Shown piece after piece: positions 1 to 9,129 of a DNA stretch of 13,786 nt (positions within the stretch are counted from its first letter, which is position 1; every line of letters begins with the position of its first letter). Source of the stretch: Chloroflexota bacterium (GTDB lineage Bacteria > Chloroflexota > UBA6077 > JACCZL01); the NCBI GenBank assembly GCA_013695975.1, contig JACCZL010000104.1, positions 1 through 13,786 of the forward strand. Reading direction: 5' to 3'. A program made the position numbers and the translations under genes. Below the pieces are notes generated by a model. It ran no database searches, was not told the origin of the DNA, and was given only the letters and a program-made list of their open reading frames with translations.

Positions 1-473
1 GCGATCGTCGCGGTCAGCTCGACGACTTCCCGTTCGTCGAAATGCTCAGTCAGTGGGTCGAAGATCTCGTCCGGCACGGCCACATCGCGGGTCATCGCAT
101 CGGCATAGGCGAGGAGCGCGCGCTGGCGGGCATCGAAGTGGACCGAGCTCGGCCAGTCGCTCAGCGCTTCGAGCTGCTCCTCCGAGACCCCCTCGCGTCG
201 GGCCAGCGGGACGTGGTGGTCCCACTCGTAGCGAGCGCCGTTGAGCTGGCCGACGCGGCAGATTGCCAGCTCCCGGCTGCGGCCGTCGAGCGCGGCCTGA
301 TAACGGACCGCCGTCCCCAGGTGCAGCCAGCCATCGGCCACCGGAGGGCTGTGCAGCAGCATGCGGTATAGCTCGAGGAGCTTCCCCGAGCGCTGCTCGC
401 GGATCCGCTCGACGAGCGGGCCAAGCGTCTCCGTGTCGCCCAGGTCGGGGTTGACGTATCGCAATCGCGCCAT
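1..473 (-). CDS. Carboxymuconolactone decarboxylase / AhpD-like family protein, 3' end cut by window edge
   Basis: The reading frame opens at ATG 473-471 and stays open to base 1, giving 157 complete codons; the stop lies outside the window. The start is supported by a GAGGGAGA Shine-Dalgarno-like tract (minus strand, 485-478). The protein is all-helical in character. It has the family layout RELAIC at residues 67-72, YEWDHH at 82-87, then GVSEEQLEAL at 95-104 and a helix DARQRALLAYADAMTRD near 114-130. Family members are cofactor-free decarboxylases or alkylhydroperoxidase-like proteins. This one lacks the CxxC of AhpD and carries the EWxxH form instead, so a peroxiredoxin-partner role is unlikely and the substrate is unknown. 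It is divergent from the aldo/keto reductase gene, 78 bp away. Family assignment is fairly secure; function is not. Complete homologues are roughly 180-190 residues, so about 30 residues are probably missing. Confidence 0.82.
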   Translation of the reverse strand, partial: MARLRYVNPDLGDTETLGPLVERIREQRSGKLLELYRMLLHSPPVADGWLHLGTAVRYQAALDGRSRELAICRVGQLNGARYEWDHHVPLARREGVSEEQLEALSDWPSSVHFDARQRALLAYADAMTRDVAVPDEIFDPLTEHFDEREVVELTATI

Positions 474-515
474 GCTGTCTCCCTCGTCGCCGCCCGATGG
501 TAGCCGATTCGCCGC

Positions 516-521
516 TATACT
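516..521 (+). promoter_or_regulatory. Candidate -10 element (TATACT) for the aldo/keto reductase gene
   Basis: TATACT lies in the 78-bp divergent gap, 30 bp before the reductase ATG. No good -35 hexamer is seen at 16-18 bp upstream, so support rests on the AT-rich hexamer in a GC-rich gap and on the same hexamer recurring upstream of rpoB. The expected transcript would have a leader of about 20-25 nt carrying the GGAGGGG ribosome-binding site. Confidence 0.33.
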
Positions 522-551
522 GGCCGCACACTCGGCTTGCGGAGGGGGATC

Positions 552-1562
552 ATGCAAGAGCGCGCCTTCGGGCGGACCGGACTCCAGGTGTCGGCTATGG
601 GATTTGGCAGTTGGCCGATGAGCGGCGACCGCTACGGGCCGATCGAGGACGACGAGGCCGTGCGCGCGGTCCAGCGTGCGCTCGACGCTGGCGTGACCTG
701 CTTCGACACGGCGCCGGGTTACGGCTCCGGCCACGCCGAACAGGTCCTCGGTCGCGCCCTCGGTAGCCGGCGGAAGGACATCGTGCTCGTCACCAAGTGC
801 GGGATCTTTTTCGCGCCGGGCGGCAAGACGGCCGAGCGCGACGCGAGCCGCGCCAACATCATGCGCGAGATCGAGGTCAGTCTCCAACGTCTCGGGACCG
901 ACGTGATCGACGTCTACCTCGTCCACTGGCCGGACCCCAAGGTCCCCTTCGAGGAGACGTTCCGCGCGCTCGACGAGCTGGTCAAGGGGGGCAAGGTCCG
1001 CTTCGTCGGCGTGTCCAACTTCACCGTCGAGCAGATGCGCCAGTGCATGACCGTCCGTCCGATCGACATCGTCCAGGTCGGCTACCACCTGTTTGACCGG
1101 CGGATGGAGCGGGAGATCTTTCCCTTCTGCGCCGAGCAAGGCATCGGCGTCATGGGGTACGGCTCGCTCGCCCACGGCCTGCTGACTGGTGCATTCACCT
1201 CCGAGACGACGTTCGGGGAATCGGACTGGCGATTCCGTGGAGTCGCGTTCGGTCAGCCGATCCTGAAGGGCGAGAACCTCCGCCGCAACGTCGCGGTCGT
1301 CGAGCGCCTGGAGCAAGAGGTCGCCACACCGCGGGGGGTGCCCGTGAGTCAGATCGCGCTTGCCTGGGTCCTCCGAAACCCGGTCGTCAGCACCGCCCTG
1401 GTCGGGGCCCGCATGCCGTCTGAAGTCGACCAGAACCTGGCCGGCACCGAGCTGCGCCTGACCGACGAGGAAGTTGTCCGCATCGAGTCGATCATGACCG
1501 ACGCCGCTGGTCAGATCTCAGCCTTCACCCCGCTTCGGGTGCCCGTCGAGGAGTGGGAGTGA
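552..1562 (+). CDS. Aldo/keto reductase (NADPH-dependent oxidoreductase)
   Basis: This 336-residue protein is a complete (beta/alpha)8 aldo/keto reductase, expected to be a cytosolic NAD(P)H-dependent carbonyl reductase or aldose dehydrogenase. The catalytic tetrad is visible: D52 and Y57 in FDTAPGYGSG, K82 in VTKCG and H125 in YLVHWPD. Other family marks are GVSNF at 153-157, the MGYGSLAHGLLTG stretch at 201-213, and the cofactor-phosphate region GARMPSEVDQNL at 285-296. Length is normal for the family. The ATG at 552 is preferred because GGAGGGG (541-547) precedes it at good spacing; an in-frame TTG at 537 would place this site inside the coding region. The last 38 bp overlap the 3' end of the convergent beta-glycosidase gene. 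The substrate cannot be read from sequence; the overall pattern suggests the broad aldose/pyridoxal dehydrogenase-like branch. Confidence 0.93.
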   Translation: MQERAFGRTGLQVSAMGFGSWPMSGDRYGPIEDDEAVRAVQRALDAGVTCFDTAPGYGSGHAEQVLGRALGSRRKDIVLVTKCGIFFAPGGKTAERDASRANIMREIEVSLQRLGTDVIDVYLVHWPDPKVPFEETFRALDELVKGGKVRFVGVSNFTVEQMRQCMTVRPIDIVQVGYHLFDRRMEREIFPFCAEQGIGVMGYGSLAHGLLTGAFTSETTFGESDWRFRGVAFGQPILKGENLRRNVAVVERLEQEVATPRGVPVSQIALAWVLRNPVVSTALVGARMPSEVDQNLAGTELRLTDEEVVRIESIMTDAAGQISAFTPLRVPVEEWE

Positions 1563-2823
1563 GGCCGTTGCGGCGGATGATGTCGCGGTACAGGTAGGCG
1601 CTCGGCTTCGGGGTCCGCGTCTGGGTGGTGTAGTCGACGTAAACCAGGCCGAAGCGGGGCTCGAAGCCCTCGGCCCATTCGAAGTTGTCGAGGCTCGACC
1701 AGTAGCAATAGCCCCGCAGGCGGACGCCGGCCTCGATCGCCCGATGGCACGCCTCGAGATGGCGGACGAGGTAGGTCGGGCGGACGCGGTCCTGGTCGTC
1801 GGGCTCGGGCACGCCGTTCTCGGTGACGATCACCTCGGCGCCGGAGCCCGGCGGGGCGATCGCGAGCAGCGCGCGGTAGAGACCCTCGGGGTAGATCTCC
1901 CAGCGAAGGTGGTTGCGCTCGACATCGGCGAACATCTCACGGCCAAACAGGCGGTGCGGCAGGCGGGGATCGAAGCGGTCGCGCTCGCGGGTGTAATAGT
2001 TGAGGCCAACCCAGTCCTCGGTGTTCGCAAGCCACGGGATCACCCGGGCGTTGCCGAGCGGCGGGATCAGTCGTCCTCGCCGAATGGCGACCGGAAAGGC
2101 CTGGTTCATCAGGCGGTTGCGGACGGCGGCGATCAGGCGGTCGCCGCGGCGGCGGGGGTCGGCCGGGTCGAAGATGCGCCAGTGATGGGCCACGCCAACC
2201 CGCGCGTCCGGGTCCTCGGCGTGGATCGCGTGGTAGGCCCGGCCGTGGGCCAGGGCCATCTGGCGGAGGACTCGCAGCGCCCCGGGGATGTCGTTCGGGC
2301 GGTTGGGCGGCCAGACGCCGACCACCCAGCCCTGTGATGCGTACACGCCCGGCTCGTTGATCGTGATCCAGTAGCGGACCAGCCCGCGGTAGGCCCGCGC
2401 CATCTCACGAGCGAAGCGCTCGAAGCGGGAGATCGCCTCCCGATGGAGCCAGCCGCCGCCCTCCGCGAGCCAGCGCGGATTCGTGAAGTGGTGGAGCGTC
2501 ACGAGCGGCTCGAGGCCGTTCGACCGAGCGGTCTCGATGACTCGGCGGTAGTGGGCGATAGCCTGGGGATCGAAGGAGCCCGGAGTCGGCTCGATCCGGC
2601 TCCATTCGAGCGAGAAGCGATGGGCGTTCTGGCCCAGCTCGGCAAAGAGGGCGAAGTCCTCCGAATAGCGGTTGAGCTGGTCACAGGCCTGGCCGGAGCG
2701 GTGCGGAACGCGGCCAGCTTGTTCCGCGGCCCACCAGTCATTGCCTTGATTGTCGCCCTCCACCTGGTGCGACGCGGTCGCCGAACCCCAGAGAAAGCCC
2801 TCGGGGAAGCGCCGCATGGTCAT
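1525..2823 (-). CDS. Glycoside hydrolase family 1 beta-glycosidase (beta-glucosidase-like)
   Basis: This 432-residue protein is a full-length GH1 retaining beta-glycosidase, with no signal peptide, so it is probably cytosolic. It hydrolyses terminal beta-linked sugars such as glucose, galactose or fucose from oligosaccharides or glycosides. The N-terminal FPEGFLWGSATASHQVEG motif carries the sugar-binding Q20. H111 lies in LHH. The acid/base is E157 in TINEP, N275-Y277 lie in GLNYY, the nucleophile is E335 in VTENG, and the aglycone/-1 site residues are W375, E382 and W383 in WSSLDNFEW. The ATG at 2823-2821 overlaps the stop of the upstream membrane-protein gene as ATGA, implying translational coupling; a second in-frame ATG two codons in is also possible. 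The 3' end overlaps the convergent aldo/keto reductase by 38 bp. The frame stays open far upstream (to 4173), but that part is only the shadow of the membrane-protein gene. Exact sugar specificity is not predictable here. Confidence 0.95.
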   Translation of the reverse strand: MTMRRFPEGFLWGSATASHQVEGDNQGNDWWAAEQAGRVPHRSGQACDQLNRYSEDFALFAELGQNAHRFSLEWSRIEPTPGSFDPQAIAHYRRVIETARSNGLEPLVTLHHFTNPRWLAEGGGWLHREAISRFERFAREMARAYRGLVRYWITINEPGVYASQGWVVGVWPPNRPNDIPGALRVLRQMALAHGRAYHAIHAEDPDARVGVAHHWRIFDPADPRRRGDRLIAAVRNRLMNQAFPVAIRRGRLIPPLGNARVIPWLANTEDWVGLNYYTRERDRFDPRLPHRLFGREMFADVERNHLRWEIYPEGLYRALLAIAPPGSGAEVIVTENGVPEPDDQDRVRPTYLVRHLEACHRAIEAGVRLRGYCYWSSLDNFEWAEGFEPRFGLVYVDYTTQTRTPKPSAYLYRDIIRRNGLTPTPRRAPEAG

Positions 2824-3827
2824 CGCCCGCGGATGGGCGTCGGCTGGAGTCGCGCTCGGGCGGCTAGCAGCGCCCACAGCAGCGGGACCGGGGCGAGTAC
2901 GCCCACATGCAAGGCGACCGCGAAGGCGGCTGCGAGGCCCGGTTCGGCCCCGAAGCCGTCTACGAGCAGTGAGCTGACGGGCAGGTGAAAGGCGCCAACA
3001 CCGGCCGGCGCGCCGGGCACCGCAAAGGCGAAATTGGCGACACCCACTGCCGCGAACGGGAGCGTCGGTGGAGCGAGCCAGCCGAAGGCGACGAGCAAGC
3101 AGTAGTACGACATGGCCTCGGTCGCCCAGGCGACCAGTGAGAGGGTCGCGGCACGAGCGACCAGGGCCGGACCGCGGCGGCGGGCTGCGTCTGAGGCGAG
3201 ACGGATCAATCGTGTCGAGCCGCTGAGTCGCACCCGCGAACGGGCCTCGCAGGCCGCGGGGTCCGGGCCGGGCCCGGTGGCCTCGGGGGGTGCGCCAAGG
3301 TACCAGCTCATGCAGGGGATCGCCGCCAACAGCGGGAGATAGACCACGAGGGCGCCGAGTCCCAGCGCGAGCGGCCAGCCGGGGACCCCGCCGAGCAGGG
3401 CCGCGGCGGCGATGAAGCCGCCGAAGATCGCGCCATCCACCAGGCGCTCGAGCAGCTCGGCAGCGGCCACGTCGGCCAGCCCGACGCCCGGCAAGCGCGC
3501 GGCGAGCACCACCTTCACGGCATCGCCTGCGCGGGCCGGCAGTCCGAGTCCGGCCAGGCCGGCCGTCAATCCGATCGACAGGAGCTGGATCGTCGGCACG
3601 GGGGTGGCGGAGGCCAGCAGCACCCCCCAGCGAAGGGCCCGCAACCAGAGGTTGATGCATCCAAGGAGGAGCATCGGAACGAGCCACCGCCAGTCTACCT
3701 GCCCGAAGGCAGCGCCGACGGATGCGCCGTCCAACCCGGTCACGAAGATGACGCCGCAGGTGAGCCCGGCTAGTGGCCCGGCCACTCGACCAGCCGGATG
3801 GTTGAGTACCCAGAGCCATCGACCCAT
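2820..3827 (-). CDS. Lysylphosphatidylglycerol synthase TM-region / UPF0104 flippase-like integral membrane protein
   Basis: This predicted 335-residue polytopic inner-membrane protein has hydrophobic segments near residues 17-33, 44-70, 80-97, 133-150, 154-178, 224-247, 254-275 and 297-323. The family signature is seen in LPARAGDAVKVVLAARLPGV (96-115), followed by AAAELLERLVDG (121-132). A glycine/proline-rich C-terminal block, PGAPAGVGAFHLP (271-283), precedes the last helix. Relatives include the flippase domain of MprF and archaeal or bacterial proteins linked to lipid and glycolipid transport. This protein lacks the soluble aminoacyl-transferase domain of MprF, so lysyl-PG synthesis itself is not expected. 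ATG 3827 is chosen because the first membrane segment follows at the usual distance; upstream in-frame starts give non-hydrophobic, low-quality sequence. No clear Shine-Dalgarno precedes it. The gene is coupled by ATGA to the GH1 gene. Family is likely; the transported substrate is unknown. Confidence 0.82.
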   Translation of the reverse strand: MGRWLWVLNHPAGRVAGPLAGLTCGVIFVTGLDGASVGAAFGQVDWRWLVPMLLLGCINLWLRALRWGVLLASATPVPTIQLLSIGLTAGLAGLGLPARAGDAVKVVLAARLPGVGLADVAAAELLERLVDGAIFGGFIAAAALLGGVPGWPLALGLGALVVYLPLLAAIPCMSWYLGAPPEATGPGPDPAACEARSRVRLSGSTRLIRLASDAARRRGPALVARAATLSLVAWATEAMSYYCLLVAFGWLAPPTLPFAAVGVANFAFAVPGAPAGVGAFHLPVSSLLVDGFGAEPGLAAAFAVALHVGVLAPVPLLWALLAARARLQPTPIRGR

Positions 3828-3837
3828 GAAGGGCGTG

Positions 3838-3846
3838 TTTATAGCA
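3838..3846 (-). promoter_or_regulatory. Extended -10 (TGCTATAAA) for the flippase-like/GH1 operon, possibly leaderless
   Basis: Read on the minus strand, TGCTATAAA ends 10 nt before the ATG at 3827. A start site 6-8 nt beyond the hexamer would leave a leader of only about 2-5 nt. The absence of a Shine-Dalgarno sequence fits this. The -35 region is not recognisable, but a TGn extended -10 can compensate. This is inference from motif and spacing only. Confidence 0.4.
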
Positions 3847-3966
3847 GACCCCCCACTCCCTGGTGTTCGCGCTACAGCATCGAACGTCGCCCCCCCCCAC
3901 GGGGAGACGGGTGATCGCCCGCGGTGGTTGGATCGCGTCGTCCTCGCCAGTCGCCACGCCGCGCAC

Positions 3967-4020
3967 GTGCAACGCCGCGAGCGCGGGATTTGCAACACCT
4001 TGGTCACGCGAGTGCAACGC
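3967..4020 (+). promoter_or_regulatory. Three direct TGCAAC repeats, candidate operator or sigma -35 cluster
   Basis: GTGCAACGC at 3967-3975, TTGCAACAC at 3990-3998 and GTGCAACGC at 4012-4020 share the core TGCAAC with start-to-start spacing of 23 and 22 bp, close to two helical turns. They sit 92-145 bp before the sigma-like gene and 140-193 bp from the divergent membrane-protein gene. The first copy overlaps the 8-bp palindrome GCACGTGC (3963-3970). Even spacing on one face of the helix is typical of regulator binding sites. Alternatively TGCAAC may act as a -35 for an ECF-type sigma factor. The binding protein is unknown. Confidence 0.42.
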
Positions 4021-4111
4021 TGTCTCCGTAGGATGGCGATACAGCAGACCCGCGTCTGGGGCCAGAGGATCAGGACTGCATCCGACGGGCAGCGTCGGGA
4101 GGAGTGGGGAG

Positions 4112-4822
4112 ATGGCCATCGATATCCTGAGTGCTAGATTGGACGAGCTAGTCGCCGACGTCCACGTGGACACGGCCGCCTACTTCGCCGGACGGCCGAG
4201 CGACGGTGGCGCCGCGATGGAGCTGTTCCGGCGCGCCATCCTCGATGGTGACGAAGGGGCCTGGAGTGCCCTCTACGACGCCTATCTGCCGCTCGTACTG
4301 GGCTGGGTCGGACGTCACCCGAGTGCCCGCGGCTGTGGCGAAGACGTCGACTACCTGGCCAACCGCGCGTTCGAGCGCTTCTGGCGGGCCGTGCGGGCGG
4401 AGCGCCTCGCGCGTTTCCCGAACGCCCGCGCGCTCCTGGGCTATCTCAAGCTCTGCGCCACCTGCGCCGTCGTCGACGCCGCCCGTGCAAACCGCGACGC
4501 CGAGTGCCGCGACCTCGATGAGGCCGAAGCGGCGAGCGAGGATCGGGACAGTGTCGAGCGAGCTGAGGCGCTGCTCAGCGCCGAGCAGCTCTGGCGCACG
4601 GTGGTCGAGGTGCTCCCAGCGACCCAAACCCGGTTTGCCTGGGAGGTGCTCGTCCTCGGCATGACACCGCGCCAGGTCCTCGCGGCGCATCCCGCGGACT
4701 GGGGTTCGATCAAGCACGTCTACGAGGCCAAGGCCGGGCTGCTGCGGCGTCTCCGGGCCAGCTCGAAGCTCGCCGAGCTGCGACCGGCCGGACGGCAGCG
4801 CGCCGTAGGGCAGGCGAGTTAG
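4112..4822 (+). CDS. Sigma-70-family RNA polymerase sigma factor-like protein (Chloroflexota type)
   Basis: This 236-residue protein resembles the divergent sigma-70-like proteins I associate with Chloroflexota. Region 2 spans about residues 36-127. It has AMELFRRAILDGDEGAW (35-51), then LVLGWVGRHP (61-70), and the helix VDYLANRAFERFWRAV (79-94), which corresponds to the promoter -10/core-binding part. ALLGYLKLCATCAVVDAAR (107-125) follows. An acidic linker (129-150) leads to a weak region-4-like helix-turn-helix at about 157-217, with GMTPRQVLAAHP (183-194) in the place of the usual recognition motif. The start at ATG 4112 is set by AGGAG at 4100-4104. No anti-sigma domain is fused. The next gene is a tiny membrane protein and then rpoBC, all in the same direction. 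A 6-bp stem (AGCCGC/GCGGCT, 4821-4839, loop 7) covers the stop codon but lacks a T-run. The region-4 match is poor, so it may be a specialised or non-canonical sigma. Which promoters it reads is unknown. Confidence 0.78.
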   Translation: MAIDILSARLDELVADVHVDTAAYFAGRPSDGGAAMELFRRAILDGDEGAWSALYDAYLPLVLGWVGRHPSARGCGEDVDYLANRAFERFWRAVRAERLARFPNARALLGYLKLCATCAVVDAARANRDAECRDLDEAEAASEDRDSVERAEALLSAEQLWRTVVEVLPATQTRFAWEVLVLGMTPRQVLAAHPADWGSIKHVYEAKAGLLRRLRASSKLAELRPAGRQRAVGQAS

Positions 4823-4945
4823 CCGCGCGGTCGGCGGCTGGAAGAGTAGGACACCACGATGCTAGACACGACATGCGTAACGACCTGGGACTGGGGCGCG
4901 GTCGGGACCTTCGCCATCTCGCTCGGCTCTCTAGGAGGGTTGACC

Positions 4946-5089
4946 ATGGTGGTCCTGATGGTCGCGCTGTTCGCGCTGACCGTGCTCTTCAGGGGGATCG
5001 AATGCCCCGACCCCGACGAGCACGACGCCCCTCACGCCGAAACCGACCGCTGGGAACGGTGCTGGCGGGACGACCTGTCGATCGACTAG
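4946..5089 (+). CDS. Small single-pass membrane protein of unknown function (47 aa; 76 aa if started at 4859)
   Basis: An ATG at 4946 is preceded by a near-perfect Shine-Dalgarno AGGAGGG (4933-4939, 6-nt gap), much better than anything before the earlier in-frame ATG at 4859 (weak AGGA). The 47-residue product begins with a hydrophobic helix, MVVLMVALFALTVLF, followed by a strongly acidic tail with ECPDPDEHD, two cysteines, and RWERCWRDD near the end. The longer 76-residue form would add a hydrophobic, glycine-rich stretch GAVGTFAISLGSLGG and lengthen the membrane segment. Codons have the local GC-rich third positions, which supports real coding. It lies 123 bp after the sigma-like gene (36 bp with the long start) in the same direction. 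No family is recognised. A role as a modulator of the sigma-like protein is only a guess from adjacency and topology. Confidence 0.6.
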   Translation: MVVLMVALFALTVLFRGIECPDPDEHDAPHAETDRWERCWRDDLSID

Positions 5090-5208
5090 CGGGGCACTTC
5101 GCATACTGACGGTCGCGGGGTACAGGTCACGATGCTGGGTCGTCCCCAATCCAAGCATGTGACGCGCACCCACGGTCGCGGTTTGGAGGGGCACAGCCAT
5201 CTCCTTTC

Positions 5209-5217
5209 TGCTATACT
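5209..5217 (+). promoter_or_regulatory. Extended -10 element TGCTATACT, distal candidate rpoB promoter
   Basis: The TGn-TATACT arrangement fits an extended -10. No clear -35 is found at 16-18 bp upstream. If active, it would give a leader of about 280 nt to rpoB, or a separate short transcript. The sequence closely matches the extended -10 facing the flippase-like gene (TGCTATAAA), which supports a shared local promoter style. Confidence 0.4.
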
Positions 5218-5334
5218 TAGGGTTGTCGCGTTCGTGAGTTATCAGAACAGAGCCGTCTTCCGTACTCCAGCGTTCACCCAGGGAACCGTTGCCATCGATG
5301 ATGTTGGCAGCGCAATCCTGGGTTGTGGTGTTTA

Positions 5335-5364
5335 TCGACGCCGCTACCGCGCGCGCGGTATACT
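5335..5364 (+). promoter_or_regulatory. Candidate proximal rpoB promoter with palindromic spacer
   Basis: TCGACG (5335-5340, four of six bases of TTGACA) is followed after 18 bp by TATACT (5359-5364). The predicted start lies near 5371-5374, giving a leader of about 135 nt before rpoB. The spacer is largely filled by the 16-bp perfect palindrome centred between 5352 and 5353, which runs two bases into the -10. A protein bound there would compete with polymerase. The promoter call is by motif only. Confidence 0.45.
5345..5360. repeat. Perfect 16-bp palindrome overlapping the rpoB -10
   Basis: TACCGCGCGCGCGGTA reads identically on both strands. Its core is alternating CG, which is both a dyad operator-like shape and prone to forming Z-DNA. 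Its right end supplies the first two bases of the TATACT hexamer. Confidence 0.7.
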
Positions 5365-5506
5365 TGTCATCTGAGCCCGATCCCTGGACCACCGTGTCTG
5401 CTGCCGTTCGGCCCCCTCGCGCCGCGGTGATCCCGTTCTGCCGCGCGCGTTTCGTTTAGTGCTTGCGGGCTGCGTAACCCCTGTTCCCCTCGGGAGGTAT
5501 GACTCT

Positions 5507-9058
<3,552 letters not shown>

Positions 9059-9073
9059 ACGAGCCGAGGAACG

Positions 9074-9129
9074 AGAGTGGAGAGTGAGAGTGGGCTAACC
9101 ATCCACTCTCCTCTCTCGCTCTCCACTCT
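9074..9129 (+). repeat. Long imperfect hairpin between rpoB and rpoC, with purine-rich GAGAGTG repeats
   Basis: The left arm 9074-9093 contains three GAGAGTG copies (9073-9079, 9080-9086, 9086-9092), and the right arm 9103-9129 contains their complements. Pairing gives an outer stem of 11 perfect bp (9074-9084 with 9119-9129) plus one G-U, a 7-nt bulge on the right, and an inner stem of 8 perfect bp (9086-9093 with 9103-9110) closed by a 9-nt loop. It ends 5 nt before the rpoC GGAGG (9135-9139). No T-run follows, so it is not a classical terminator. Possible roles are RNase III-type processing, mRNA stability or rpoC translation control. Confidence 0.75.

Larger units (their letters stand above)
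5090..5506 (+). other. 417-bp gene-free region upstream of rpoB: candidate promoters and leader
   Basis: No convincing gene is seen here on either strand; the open frames lack ribosome-binding sites and recognisable products. The stretch is less GC-rich than the surrounding genes. It contains two TATACT hexamers (5212-5217 and 5359-5364), a perfect 16-bp palindrome (5345-5360), and a 10-bp direct repeat ACGGTCGCGG at 5109-5118 and 5172-5181. The last roughly 135 bp would be the rpoB leader from the nearer promoter. It ends in GGGAGGT at 5492-5498, eight bases before the rpoB ATG. Confidence 0.6.

Noticed and set aside
3870..4030. Possible CRISPR array from the repeated TGCAAC units
   Set aside because: Repeats are only 6-9 bp and three in number; spacers are about 14-16 bp and no cas genes are present.
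3863..4111. N-terminal extension of the sigma-like protein by 83 residues
   Set aside because: The added sequence is Arg/Ser-rich and contains the repeat array; AGGAG at 4100-4104 marks ATG 4112, where family-like sequence soon begins.
2824..4173. Upstream extension of the GH1 frame giving an 882-residue fusion
   Set aside because: The extension is Arg/Ala/Gly-rich shadow sequence of the flippase-like gene in another frame. The GH1 domain starts normally at 2823 with an ATGA overlap.
5132..5374. An 80-residue plus-strand frame in the rpoB upstream gap
   Set aside because: No Shine-Dalgarno, it crosses both candidate -10 elements and the palindrome, and its codon use is unlike the neighbours.
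4931..5392. A 153-residue minus-strand frame over the gap before rpoB
   Set aside because: No ribosome-binding site or recognisable domain, and it lies opposite the better supported small membrane protein gene.
5459..5506. GTG start for rpoB at 5459, adding 16 residues with a lipobox-like LAGC
   Set aside because: The GGGAGGT ribosome-binding site is at ideal distance from ATG 5507, and a lipoprotein signal on RNA polymerase beta makes no sense; the match is chance.
9074..9129. rpoB-rpoC hairpin as a transcription terminator
   Set aside because: No T-run follows, and the essential rpoC gene starts 15 bp later with no separate promoter visible.
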